Made by a program: the position numbers and the translations under genes
Notes under the pieces: model-generated
Told to the model about the DNA's origin: nothing
What the model saw: only the letters and a program-made list of their open reading frames with translations
The model's database searches: none
Shown here: positions 1 through 6,092 of the stretch, piece after piece
How the letters are laid out: the number at the start of each line of letters is the position of its first letter
Numbering within the stretch: the stretch's first letter is position 1
Assembly: GCA_045588655.1 (NCBI GenBank)
Contig: JAZNEP010000059.1
Span: 1-64,000 of the forward strand
Direction: 5' to 3'
Length of the DNA: 64,000 nt
Source of the DNA: SVFI01 sp045588655
Lineage (GTDB): Bacteria > Bacillota > Clostridia > Lachnospirales > Lachnospiraceae

Positions 1-13
1 ATTTCTTATCCAT
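1..13 (-). CDS. First codons of a leftward gene that continues off the window
   Basis: On the minus strand an AGGAGG ribosome binding site (18-23) sits 4 bases before an ATG at 13, followed by codons for Met-Asp-Lys-Lys before the window ends. A promoter (40-67) and a palindrome lie just upstream, which makes this a credible gene start. Too little is visible to say what the product is. Confidence 0.6.
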
Positions 14-26
14 GGTTCCTCCTAAT

Positions 27-41
27 CTTAACACTGTTAAG
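27..41. promoter_or_regulatory. Perfect 15-base palindrome, candidate operator
   Basis: CTTAACA-C-TGTTAAG is a perfect inverted repeat with 7-base arms and a single central base. It overlaps the downstream edge of the -10 hexamer (40-45) of the leftward gene at position 13 and precedes its ribosome binding site. That position fits a repressor operator, possibly for autoregulation by the off-window gene. The binding protein is not identifiable here. Confidence 0.5.
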
Positions 42-67
42 TTTAGCATATAACTTTATTATGTCAA
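40..67 (-). promoter_or_regulatory. Sigma-A-type promoter for the off-window leftward gene
   Basis: On the minus strand a perfect TTGACA (67-62) is followed after 16 bases by TAAACT (45-40), a 4/6 match to the -10 consensus. The predicted start of transcription falls in or just after the palindrome at 27-41, about 20 bases before the ribosome binding site. Confidence 0.55.
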
Positions 68-93
68 GACTTCTTCACCACTCAATATCAAAA

Positions 94-119
94 CACTCCC
101 GAGCTCCTGCCCGAGAGTG
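94..119. terminator. Hairpin terminator between the spoIIID remnant and the off-window gene
   Basis: Ten-base arms (94-103 and 110-119) pair with two wobble positions around a 6-base loop. T-rich sequence lies on both sides: a TTTT run for leftward transcripts and TTTCTTATTTTTT for rightward ones. It would end transcription of the truncated spoIIID and isolate the next gene's promoter. Confidence 0.55.
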
Positions 120-159
120 CTGTTTCTTATTTTTTATTCAACTATCCAAATCAATTTAT

Positions 160-303
160 TTACAAACCGTTCCCCATTGTTACAACCGCATGTACCGTAC
201 TTTTACTCACCCCGAACGCCTTCGCCGTTTGGCGCACGGTGGCGTTTTGCTCGATAATGTAGTTGGCGATGCCGATTGCCCGCTCCTCGATATATTGTTT
301 CAA
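160..303 (-). pseudogene. spoIIID: Truncated spoIIID (sporulation transcription factor), N-terminal half only
   Basis: Reading leftward from a TTG at 303, preceded by a GGGGGAG ribosome binding site, there are 47 codons. The first 38 are unmistakably SpoIIID: KQYIEERAIGIANYIIE, NATVRQTAKAFGVSKSTVH, which is the helix-turn-helix DNA-binding segment. After STVH the family normally continues KDVTERL and runs to about 80-90 residues. Here the match ends within a few residues and a stop codon follows. SpoIIID is a mother-cell regulator made under sigma-E. A sigma-E-like promoter lies upstream (332-360), so the fragment is probably still transcribed. It may be a dead copy or the 5' part of a gene interrupted by inserted DNA to the left. 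The breakpoint is near position 180. The short ORF had to be read by eye, as it uses TTG. Confidence 0.75.
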
Positions 304-331
304 AGTCTCCCCCTGAAATCATTGTTTTTAC

Positions 332-360
332 AATGTATGCGGAGGAAGGACTGTCTATGA
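332..360 (-). promoter_or_regulatory. Sigma-E-like promoter of spoIIID
   Basis: Minus strand: TCATAGA (360-354), a 14-base spacer, then CATACATT (339-332). The -10 element agrees with the sigma-E consensus CATACAnT at every fixed position, and the spacing is normal for this sigma factor. A CATTGT/ACAATG inverted repeat (320-335) overlaps the -10. It lies 29 bases before the spoIIID start codon, as expected for a gene of the sigma-E regulon. Confidence 0.6.
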
Positions 361-390
361 GTGGCAACAGTAAGAATATCCGTTTTTCAT

Positions 391-417
391 CTTGATGTCG
401 AAAAAATCGATATCAAG
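391..417. repeat. Inverted repeat with 11-base arms
   Basis: Arms 391-401 and 407-417 pair along their full length with one wobble around a 5-base A loop. No T-run follows on either strand, so it does not look like a terminator. It lies 21 bases upstream of a strong rightward promoter and could be a regulator site or a remnant of a mobile-element end. Confidence 0.4.
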
Positions 418-438
418 ATTATTACACCCCAAAATCTA

Positions 439-467
439 TTGACAACTATTGAATACCTCCCTACAAT
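439..467 (+). promoter_or_regulatory. Strong sigma-A promoter without an obvious gene
   Basis: TTGACA (439-444), a 17-base spacer and TACAAT (462-467) make a near-consensus promoter. Downstream there is only a 10-codon ORF and then fragments, so it probably belonged to a gene that has been lost from this eroded patch. Confidence 0.55.
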
Positions 468-504
468 ATGAACAAAGGAACGAAGTTTACTACCGTGTAA
501 CAAT

Positions 505-678
505 TTATTGTTCAGACGGGCTGCTCGTTTCTTTTTTTATGTTTTGAATATCGTATAAATACAATTTTCCATCAGAAGCATATCGAACAATTAACACAGC
601 TTGAAACGTATTATAGTCAATAATCTCACCACCTTCCGTTGTAACCGGCAATGCAAACCGGGTATTGTATCGAAGCCA
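505..678 (-). pseudogene. C-terminal fragment resembling a phage or conjugative-element protein
   Basis: An open frame without a start codon runs leftward for 57 codons to a TAA at 505. Its residues include TRFALPVTTEGGEIIDYNTF and VRYASDGKLYLYDIQNIKKE. The latter ending resembles the tails of large polyvalent or nuclease-domain proteins of phages and integrative elements in Firmicutes; I recall that resemblance and have not searched for it. A stop codon interrupts the frame at 679-681. It is best read as debris from a mobile element. Confidence 0.4.
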
Positions 679-743
679 TCATCAAATTGGACACGGATCA
701 AAAAGAAAAACTGCTGAAGACGATAGAGATATGGAACGCATAA
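651..743 (+). CDS. Small 30-codon ORF, probably a gene fragment
   Basis: ATG at 651 opens 30 codons ending TAA at 741-743, with residues including EAIIKLDTDQKEKLLKTIE. The helical, charged composition looks coding, but the ribosome binding site is weak and the ORF overlaps the leftward fragment 505-678. It could be the tail of a lost gene driven from the promoter at 439-467. No function can be assigned. Confidence 0.25.
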   Translation: MQTGYCIEAIIKLDTDQKEKLLKTIEIWNA

Positions 744-833
744 ACAACAAAAATCCCCGCTCTGAGTTTTGGAAAGGTATAAACCTTAACGAAACCGGAA
801 ACGAGGATCTTGAATCAACAAGAACTACGCATA

Positions 834-1562
834 CTACCAAATACCAAGTAATACCAGCGCTATCAGTGCAGATATAACGGAACATAATATACCAACACCT
901 GCAAAACTCTTCTTCTCCGTCTTATTTTTTAGCGCAAGGAGCCCTACTGCAACAGAAATAAATGCCGTCACCATCCAAAAAATACCGGTGTAAATAAGTG
1001 GTATGCTTATAACTCCCAATAGCATTGACATCATTGCACAAAAATCAGCCTCACTTATCTTTGTCTTGTCCTTTCCTGTCTTAAACTGGGCTACACACCG
1101 CAATATTGCAATGGAAGTCATTAACAAAAAAACGGTTAAGATTGAAAAAACGATTAAAAATATGTTGGCTCCGCCTTCCGTTAAAATGTTCCTAAAAACT
1201 TCTGACAGGCTGATCGTAGTACCCGCTAATACCAGAGTAATATTAATTGCACATATAAAAATTGTTTCCTTAAATACTCTCTCGTTCTCTGAATCCAAAT
1301 AATCTGCAACCTTTTGTAATGTTTCTTTTGTTTCACTATTCATATTCTCACTTTTCCTTTCTCCATCGATGATTTCACGGATATCAACATCATAGAACTC
1401 AGCTATTTCTATCAAAATACTAAGATCGGGCATATTACTACCGGTTTCCCAACGTGACACAGTTCTTCCTGCCACGCCAAATACCTCAGCTACTTGTTCC
1501 TGAGTGATTCCTCTTTCCGTTCTTAATGCTTTTAAAAAACTTCCTGTTTTTTTCTGATCCAC
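834..1562 (-). CDS. XRE-family regulator with C-terminal membrane domain
   Basis: The product has 242 residues. The first 65 or so form a Cro/CI helix-turn-helix (LRTERGITQEQVAEVFGVAG, TVSRWETG), so it should bind DNA. After a charged linker come four hydrophobic segments from about residue 100 to the end, making it a membrane-tethered regulator. GTG at 1562 was chosen because AAAGGAGG precedes it by 7 bases; the longer frame upstream has no such site. Two inverted repeats containing GACATTT lie upstream (1614-1664) and may be its own operators. It sits among mobile-element debris, so it may be accessory. The signal sensed is unknown. Confidence 0.75.
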   Translation of the reverse strand: MDQKKTGSFLKALRTERGITQEQVAEVFGVAGRTVSRWETGSNMPDLSILIEIAEFYDVDIREIIDGERKSENMNSETKETLQKVADYLDSENERVFKETIFICAINITLVLAGTTISLSEVFRNILTEGGANIFLIVFSILTVFLLMTSIAILRCVAQFKTGKDKTKISEADFCAMMSMLLGVISIPLIYTGIFWMVTAFISVAVGLLALKNKTEKKSFAGVGILCSVISALIALVLLGIW

Positions 1563-1613
1563 AGCTGTTCCTCCTTTCATCGATATCTTAATCAAATGCC
1601 TCTCAATCTTACA

Positions 1614-1664
1614 CGACATAAAGTGAGAAAATGTCGCATTTCTATTAATAGACACGAAATGTCT
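1614..1664. promoter_or_regulatory. Paired inverted repeats upstream of the XRE regulator
   Basis: CGACAT (1614-1619) faces ATGTCG (1631-1636), and AGACA (1650-1654) faces TGTCT (1660-1664). Read on the minus strand both contain GACATTT. They lie 50-100 bases upstream of the regulator's GTG, where an autoregulatory operator would be expected. No protein-DNA evidence is available. Confidence 0.35.
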
Positions 1665-1693
1665 AGTGACTTATTCCGCCGCCCGTGTCTGAG

Positions 1694-1825
1694 TCAGTTT
1701 ATGTTCTTCACGGGCATTTTTATTTTTTCTGTCACATTTAGGTCCTCTCCTTGTAAAGTATAAGCCACCTGTATATAAGCATAGTCTTCTTCAAAGTACT
1801 TCTCTAACTCTTCTATACTTTCCAT
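1694..1825 (-). CDS. Small unknown protein, 43 residues
   Basis: ATG at 1825 follows a GGGAGA ribosome binding site and opens 43 codons. The product is acidic and soluble (ESIEELEKYFEEDYAYIQVA). It sits 14 bases downstream of another small unknown gene (1840-2097) on the same strand, so they may be co-transcribed. A GCCCGTG/CACGGGC stem (1681-1715) overlaps its 3' end. It could be a truncated immunity-type or unknown-domain protein; I do not recognise the family. Confidence 0.4.
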   Translation of the reverse strand: MESIEELEKYFEEDYAYIQVAYTLQGEDLNVTEKIKMPVKNIN

Positions 1826-1839
1826 AAAAAATCTCCCAT

Positions 1840-2097
1840 TTAAAACTTCTTATAAATATTTAAAACACGTAGTAATTCGTCCCCAAGGTTATCATTTTGA
1901 TCCCAACTATCAGCAATTCCTCTTGGATAATAAGGCATAAATAATTTCATATCTCGTATTTGATTCATTTTATCCAGCTCCCCGACAGTCATTTTCAACT
2001 GCTCGACGTTCATATACCAAGGTAGTTCTTCTGGATTATTTACCATATGGTTAATATTATCTTTTATATCCTCTATCATCTTACTGAAGCTATCCAT
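1840..2097 (-). CDS. Hypothetical protein, 85 residues
   Basis: The ATG at 2097 is preceded by GGGAGA at a normal distance. The product is a small soluble, mostly helical acidic protein (SFSKMIEDIKDNINHMVNN, then ELPWYMNVEQLKMTVGELDK) with no membrane segment or recognisable motif. It begins 20 bases after the folA stop codon on the same strand, so it may be read through from folA. I do not recognise the family; small proteins of this style often occur as immunity partners, but no toxin gene is adjacent. Confidence 0.5.
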   Translation of the reverse strand: MDSFSKMIEDIKDNINHMVNNPEELPWYMNVEQLKMTVGELDKMNQIRDMKLFMPYYPRGIADSWDQNDNLGDELLRVLNIYKKF

Positions 2098-2117
2098 CTT
2101 TATTTTCTCCCAGCACT

Positions 2118-2588
2118 TTATTTCCTCGTGTATACTACCCTCGTAAATTTGATATCATCGCCACCGACTTCTCCTACCGACACTTCAAATTCATCTGCAT
2201 CAAATTCCGGGAAGAACACATCCCCATCTTCGACAATCATATCAACTTCTGTGATATACATTTTATCTACGAAAGGAAGGGCCTCTTTAAATAATCCGTA
2301 TCCACCTGCCACATAAATATCTTCATCACCTGCAGCTACAATTGCCTCCTGCAAGGACGAAACCGTTTCCAAGTTCTCTCCTTCAAACTTTTTCGTCCCG
2401 GACACGATAATGTTTCTTCGATTTGGAAGCGGATGTCCGATTTCTTCATAGGACTTTCTTCCCATAATCACCACATTTCCGGTTGTAAGTTCCTTAAACT
2501 GTTTTTGTTCACCTTTGATCTTCCAAGGAATTTCACCATTTTTACCTATTACATTATTTTTAGCACGTGCGACGATTAAACCAATCAT
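2118..2588 (-). CDS. folA: Dihydrofolate reductase
   Basis: Reduces dihydrofolate to tetrahydrofolate with NADPH in the cytoplasm, sustaining thymidylate and one-carbon metabolism. The 156-residue length is typical. Visible family features are LIVARAKNNVIGKNGEIPW at the N-terminus, an acidic residue at position 27 (Glu in place of the common Asp) that would protonate the substrate, the NADPH-binding VIMGRKSYEEIG, and YVAGGYGLFKEA. The ATG at 2588 is chosen because AGGAGG lies just before it; an upstream in-frame start at 2624 has none. A TATAAT box at 2624-2629 provides its own promoter. thyA is not nearby. Confidence 0.93.
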   Translation of the reverse strand: MIGLIVARAKNNVIGKNGEIPWKIKGEQKQFKELTTGNVVIMGRKSYEEIGHPLPNRRNIIVSGTKKFEGENLETVSSLQEAIVAAGDEDIYVAGGYGLFKEALPFVDKMYITEVDMIVEDGDVFFPEFDADEFEVSVGEVGGDDIKFTRVVYTRK

Positions 2589-2623
2589 TGCTTGCACCTC
2601 CTGTAGCAGCTTACTTTTTCCCA

Positions 2624-2652
2624 ATTATACCAAAAACACCCTCAAGTATCTA
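2624..2652 (-). promoter_or_regulatory. folA promoter
   Basis: TATAAT (2629-2624) preceded at 17 bases by TAGATA (2652-2647), a 4/6 match to the -35 consensus, on the minus strand. The -35 lies inside the loop side of the hairpin at 2634-2665, so promoter and upstream terminator overlap. Confidence 0.5.
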
Positions 2653-2665
2653 CTTGAAGGTGTTT
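2634..2665 (-). terminator. Terminator after the aspartyl-tRNA synthetase gene
   Basis: A 15-base stem with one wobble (2634-2648 with 2651-2665) around a 2-base turn, followed on the minus strand by TTTTT. It lies 175 bases past the stop of the leftward synthetase gene and directly before folA. The stretch 2666-2840 shows no other gene or signal that I can support. Confidence 0.6.
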
Positions 2666-2840
2666 CATCTTCGTCCAGTTGATTGAAATGGTCTGCGACC
2701 TCTTATCTATATGTCTGAATCGCAAAATATATCTGCTCTAACGTAATACAATACAAGCACCCTTCGATATTTCCCCGCCTTCCTTTCATTGGAAACACGC
2801 GACTACAGACGATTCTATTTTATGAGTCTACCATATTATA

Positions 2841-4151
2841 TTATGGAACCAGCCTGTTAATATCCCTTGGAAATAAAGTAGCATATCTTACATTGTCATA
2901 TCCTAACAATTTGCATGTAAATCTTTCTAATCCAAGACCCAATCCCCCATGCGGCGGCATTCCATACTTATGCATCATCAGATAGCTTTCAAACAATTCG
3001 GTATGCATATTTTTTGCAAGCATTTTCTCTACCTGCTCCTCATAAGTGTGAATCCTTTGTCCACCCGTAGTTATTTCCAGTCCTCTAAACAGCAAATCAA
3101 AACTTTCTGTTACATTTGTATTCTCTTTGCTGTCCATCGCATAAAAAGGTCTCTTTTTGCTCGGATAATGTGTTACAAATACAAATTCACTTCCTGTTTC
3201 TTTATACATTATTTCGTATAATAACTTTTCTTCTTCCGGTTCAAAGTCTTCCCAATCCTTGACCTCTCGCCTATACGCCTCTGCAACCTTGACTTTAGCT
3301 TCTCTGAAACTAATTGTAGGAATTGATTCAATTTGTGGAAGTTGTAATTTTAGCAATTCTATCTCCGTATAATAATTTTTTGAGATAAAATCCATGGCAA
3401 ACTTTAGCATAGCTGTTTCCATTTCCATGATCTCCTCAAAACTATTTATATAGCCCATCTCAAAGTCCACGCTCGTATATTCATTTAAATGTCTGGAAGT
3501 ATCATGCTTTTCTGCACGAAATACAGGTCCAATTTCAAATACACGCTCATATACACCTACCATCATCTGTTTGTAGAATTGTGGACTTTGGGTTAGATAC
3601 GCATCCTGTCCAAAATAATTCAAAGAAAAAATATTGGCACCACCCTCTGCTCCGGATTGAACAATTTTAGGCGTATGAATTTCTGTAAAACCTTCACCAT
3701 AAAGAAACTCTCTGAATCCTCTACATATTCCTTCCTGAAGCTTAAATATGGCTCTTTCCTTCTCATTTCTTAAAGTAATTGGCCTATAATCAAGCATATT
3801 CTCTATCGAAGTATCAACCCTCTTCTGGTTGATTACGATTGGCGATATTTCTTTTGGAGTACTTATTATTTTTATTGTTTCTATATGCAATTCCCAGCCG
3901 GTTTTACTTCTTTCCTCTTTTACCACATTTGCCAAAACAGACACGCAGCTTTCTTCTTGAGGAATTTCAATTTCTTCGGATAAGATACACTGAACTACAT
4001 TTCGTTTTGTTCTCAACAGCACAAACGAAAAACCTTTCATTTTTCTAATTTTATAAATACTCCCATGAATCCATACGGATTGACCTATATGAGACTCTAG
4101 TTCTTCGAACTCCACCCTGTTACTACTATTTGTTATTCCTTTTATCATCAT
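2841..4151 (-). CDS. Archaeal-type aspartyl-tRNA synthetase (AspRS2)
   Basis: Class II synthetase that charges tRNA with aspartate. 436 residues: an N-terminal OB-fold (about 10-100) and a catalytic core with motif 1 (GFTEIHTPKI), motif 2 (FRAEKHDTSRHLNEYTS) and motif 3 (GLGLGLERF). The compact layout without the bacterial insertion domain, and features such as LTQSPQFYKQMM and GMPPHGGLGLG, place it with the archaeal/eukaryotic AspRS group, not bacterial AspS. Some clostridia carry this enzyme besides the bacterial one, where it can act on tRNA-Asn in the transamidation route. Which tRNA is used here cannot be told from sequence by eye. ATG at 4151 has AAAGGA upstream. A promoter about 330 bases upstream and a terminator hairpin in the leader suggest attenuation. 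No gatCAB genes are in the window. Confidence 0.85.
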   Translation of the reverse strand: MMIKGITNSSNRVEFEELESHIGQSVWIHGSIYKIRKMKGFSFVLLRTKRNVVQCILSEEIEIPQEESCVSVLANVVKEERSKTGWELHIETIKIISTPKEISPIVINQKRVDTSIENMLDYRPITLRNEKERAIFKLQEGICRGFREFLYGEGFTEIHTPKIVQSGAEGGANIFSLNYFGQDAYLTQSPQFYKQMMVGVYERVFEIGPVFRAEKHDTSRHLNEYTSVDFEMGYINSFEEIMEMETAMLKFAMDFISKNYYTEIELLKLQLPQIESIPTISFREAKVKVAEAYRREVKDWEDFEPEEEKLLYEIMYKETGSEFVFVTHYPSKKRPFYAMDSKENTNVTESFDLLFRGLEITTGGQRIHTYEEQVEKMLAKNMHTELFESYLMMHKYGMPPHGGLGLGLERFTCKLLGYDNVRYATLFPRDINRLVP

Positions 4152-4171
4152 ACTTATTTGTCCTTTCAATC

Positions 4172-4345
4172 TTATTTTTGATACCTATTCAAACTATCAT
4201 CACCAAGAACATCGTCTTTATGTCCCATACGATCACCTTCTTTCACGTCATCTGCTCGCATAGAACTTGATAAAAAGGTACAAAAAAACCACACGAGCAA
4301 AGTATTATCTTTACCAATGTGGTCTACTAGTTCTATATTCCACAT
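4172..4345 (-). CDS. 57-codon ORF in the synthetase leader, Asp-rich end
   Basis: ATG at 4345 opens 57 codons that end 20 bases before the synthetase start, right at its ribosome binding site. The last 29 residues contain seven Asp and are hydrophilic (ADDVKEGDR, HKDDVLGDDSLN); the middle is hydrophobic (LLVWFFCTFL) because it is encoded by the terminator hairpin and its T-run. No ribosome binding site precedes the ATG; an internal ATG at 4261 lacks one too. It might be a regulatory leader peptide that senses Asp-tRNA, or simply an open frame crossing a structured RNA. Confidence 0.3.
   Translation of the reverse strand: MWNIELVDHIGKDNTLLVWFFCTFLSSSMRADDVKEGDRMGHKDDVLGDDSLNRYQK
4282..4322 (-). 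terminator. Terminator hairpin inside the synthetase leader
   Basis: On the minus strand ACCACA and TGTGGT form the base of a hairpin (4317-4322 with 4289-4294) followed by seven T. It lies 130 bases upstream of the synthetase start and downstream of its promoter, as an attenuator would. Confidence 0.55.
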
Positions 4346-4480
4346 AGGCACAACACGTTTAGCGCTTGCACCTATGATTAATCACAGATACAAACGCTAC
4401 CGATCGTCGTCCCTATTCAGTTTCTTAAACTGATTATGAAACATAACTATACCTCTAATTTATTCATGGATTCATTTGTT
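4282..4480 (-). ncRNA. Structured leader RNA of the synthetase gene, class not recognised
   Basis: From a predicted transcription start near 4480 the RNA runs about 200 bases to an intrinsic terminator. It contains CAGTTT/AAACTG (4418-4432), a strong 11-base stem (4343-4353 with 4366-4376) and the terminator stem. I looked for the T-box signature GGTGGNACCGCG used by the two T-boxes elsewhere in this window and did not find it. It may be a cis-acting attenuator for the synthetase or an independent small RNA that happens to end before it. Confidence 0.45.
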
Positions 4481-4486
4481 TCTGCG

Positions 4487-4515
4487 ATTGTATCATTAGT
4501 TATTGAAGCTGTCAA
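4487..4515 (-). promoter_or_regulatory. Promoter of the synthetase leader
   Basis: Perfect TTGACA (4515-4510), 17-base spacer, TACAAT (4492-4487) on the minus strand. It starts transcription about 330 bases upstream of the synthetase ATG and lies just past the stop codon of the choloylglycine hydrolase gene. Confidence 0.65.
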
Positions 4516-4530
4516 CCTACTTTTATTCAA

Positions 4531-5559
4531 TCACCCAAACCTCCTAACCCTCTCTTCGTTCTGTAACCTGATTTTCATTTCACTAGCAACTGCATAAGAA
4601 ATCAGATCTTTTCCATCCAGATTCTCACGATGCATGTCCACTGCACAAACCTGGCTATTCTCATACGTCCGATAATAATATATCCCTCTATCCAAATTGC
4701 AACAGCTCGAATATATGGTTATCTCATATAAGTCCTTTTCTAAGCGAACACAGCCTCTCTGTTGCATTACGCTACCCAGTATGTGAAAAAACTGACTGAT
4801 GCTTTCTTCCTCACTCGCACCCGAAACAGCGTTTGCTCTTATAAATGCTGCTCTCACAAAACGAGACATCGAGGATGTGTCTCCAGGAAGTCCGATTGCA
4901 CCCATACCGCGGCTGTATACCTGTAGTGGAATGCTCTCGCAAAAGCGGTTCTTGGGAACATCTGCTGTCAGATTCATATAATTATTTAAGTTTGCTATGT
5001 GAAACGGAAATGGCGGATTGTTTGTCAGCACTCCGACCGGATTGTCATATACCTTTAACCCTTCCCTAACCGGTTCTACAACAATGGAATTGTTTTTATC
5101 CGCAATCATAAAATGTAGCGGTGACAACGCCAACGTTTCACTAAATGGGATTGCTACCAGTCTGGTTCGGGTTAACAACTCTTTCACCTGATCTATATTT
5201 TTACATTGCGACAACACCCATGGAATCAATTCATATGGTGCTATCTCACACGTTTTTCTTCGCACTTCTTCCTGTTGCGCTTCTTTGCATTGCGCTTCTT
5301 CATAGTATGCATTTCCGACAAAATGTAATCCGGCTATACCTAGTCCTTCTTCGTTGATTGCATCAAAATAAAGAGGGTATCCTTCACTAATAAGCGCCAT
5401 TCCAATCATTGCATACTGCTTTGCAGGTGCCTTTACTTTCTTGTAGGACATCACATGATTTCTCGGTGTTACCACAATGCGTTCTCCAAAAGATATCTCA
5501 TAATCGAGATTTCTTCCAAAATAATGGTCTTTTGTTTGATATGTTATTGCTGTACACAT
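4531..5559 (-). CDS. Choloylglycine hydrolase family enzyme, likely bile salt hydrolase
   Basis: Ntn hydrolase that cleaves linear amide bonds; gut relatives hydrolyse glycine- or taurine-conjugated bile acids. The ATG at 5559 (GGGGGT upstream) makes Cys residue 2, so removal of Met exposes the nucleophile. Other expected residues are present: Arg16 and Asp19 (FGRNLDY), Asn83, Asn180-181 (LTNNPPF) and the GLPGDTSSMSRFVRAAF block at 224-240. Length is 342 residues, slightly above the usual 315-330 because of a charged loop at about 87-105 (EEAQCKEAQQEEVRRKT). No signal peptide, so it is cytoplasmic. It could instead prefer penicillin V or N-acyl amino acids; substrate choice cannot be read from this alone. 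Confidence 0.85.
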   Translation of the reverse strand: MCTAITYQTKDHYFGRNLDYEISFGERIVVTPRNHVMSYKKVKAPAKQYAMIGMALISEGYPLYFDAINEEGLGIAGLHFVGNAYYEEAQCKEAQQEEVRRKTCEIAPYELIPWVLSQCKNIDQVKELLTRTRLVAIPFSETLALSPLHFMIADKNNSIVVEPVREGLKVYDNPVGVLTNNPPFPFHIANLNNYMNLTADVPKNRFCESIPLQVYSRGMGAIGLPGDTSSMSRFVRAAFIRANAVSGASEEESISQFFHILGSVMQQRGCVRLEKDLYEITIYSSCCNLDRGIYYYRTYENSQVCAVDMHRENLDGKDLISYAVASEMKIRLQNEERVRRFG

Positions 5560-5641
5560 CGTAGTTACCCCCAACTGCTCCAATCACATTCGATTACTTG
5601 CTATATTTATCTTACTTCCAAACCAATTCATAATTGAGTAC

Positions 5642-5673
5642 AAAAAAACCGCGACTACAATGTAGTCACGGTC
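5642..5673 (-). terminator. Terminator overlapping the end of the CarD-type gene
   Basis: Stem CCGTGACTAC/GTAGTCGCGG (minus strand) with a 3-base loop and a 7-T run. The stop codon of the gene (5655-5657) lies inside the hairpin, so the last codons and the terminator share sequence. Confidence 0.75.
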
Positions 5674-6053
5674 TTAGTATTTCCTTTTTTGTTTTTTTCA
5701 TTCTTACCGGATGCTTTCATCATCGCCTGCTGAATTACAAATTCAACTTCACCCCGGCGATATCTCTGCGTTTCATCGAAAGAAATAGGGGCTTCTGTCT
5801 GAGAATGCGTTTCATCTGCCTCAGAATTTTCCCATTCTTTGGCCATTTCCTGCGCTTGTTCCAAAGAAATCAGCTCCCTAAGCTCTACCGCATGATTTTC
5901 TACCGGTATATACGCCACCTTCTCTTTTTGATATACAGAGCGAAGCACGTAATAAGAAACTGCATTTCCCTTTTTGGGTGCAAGATTTGTCACATCATCC
6001 ACCCGACAAACACCCATCGTTTCACTATAAATATAGTCTTTTTTTTGAAACAT
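5655..6053 (-). CDS. CarD family transcriptional regulator
   Basis: 132 residues. The N-terminal half has the CarD/TRCF-type RNA-polymerase-interacting fold: FQKKDYIYSETMGVCRVDDV, followed by YYVLRSVYQKEKVAYIPVEN. CarD proteins bind RNA polymerase near the -10 region and alter open-complex stability. The C-terminal tail is charged and low in complexity. It starts 39 bases after the NlpC/P60 gene and may be transcribed with it; the terminator at 5642-5673 ends the unit. Firmicute CarD-like proteins differ from the mycobacterial form, so the precise role is uncertain. Confidence 0.8.
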   Translation of the reverse strand: MFQKKDYIYSETMGVCRVDDVTNLAPKKGNAVSYYVLRSVYQKEKVAYIPVENHAVELRELISLEQAQEMAKEWENSEADETHSQTEAPISFDETQRYRRGEVEFVIQQAMMKASGKNEKNKKGNTKTVTTL

Positions 6054-6092
6054 TCCTATCCCTCTTTGTCTTTAGAATGTACGTAAGAATCC

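Noticed and set aside
61..360. 99-codon rightward open frame
   Set aside because: It is the antisense of the spoIIID remnant and its upstream region; no ribosome binding site, and the minus strand gives a clear family match.
1681..1732. Rightward terminator GCCCGTG/CACGGGC followed by a T-rich run
   Set aside because: The stem is real but there is no rightward gene before it, its loop is long, and it overlaps a small leftward ORF; kept only as a comment.
4190..4480. T-box for the aspartyl-tRNA synthetase
   Set aside because: I searched the leader for the conserved GGTGGNACCGCG-type motif and found none, although both true T-boxes in the window have a recognisable one.
5634..6086. 150-codon rightward frame rich in Phe and His
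   Set aside because: Antisense shadow of the CarD-type gene, beginning inside its terminator.
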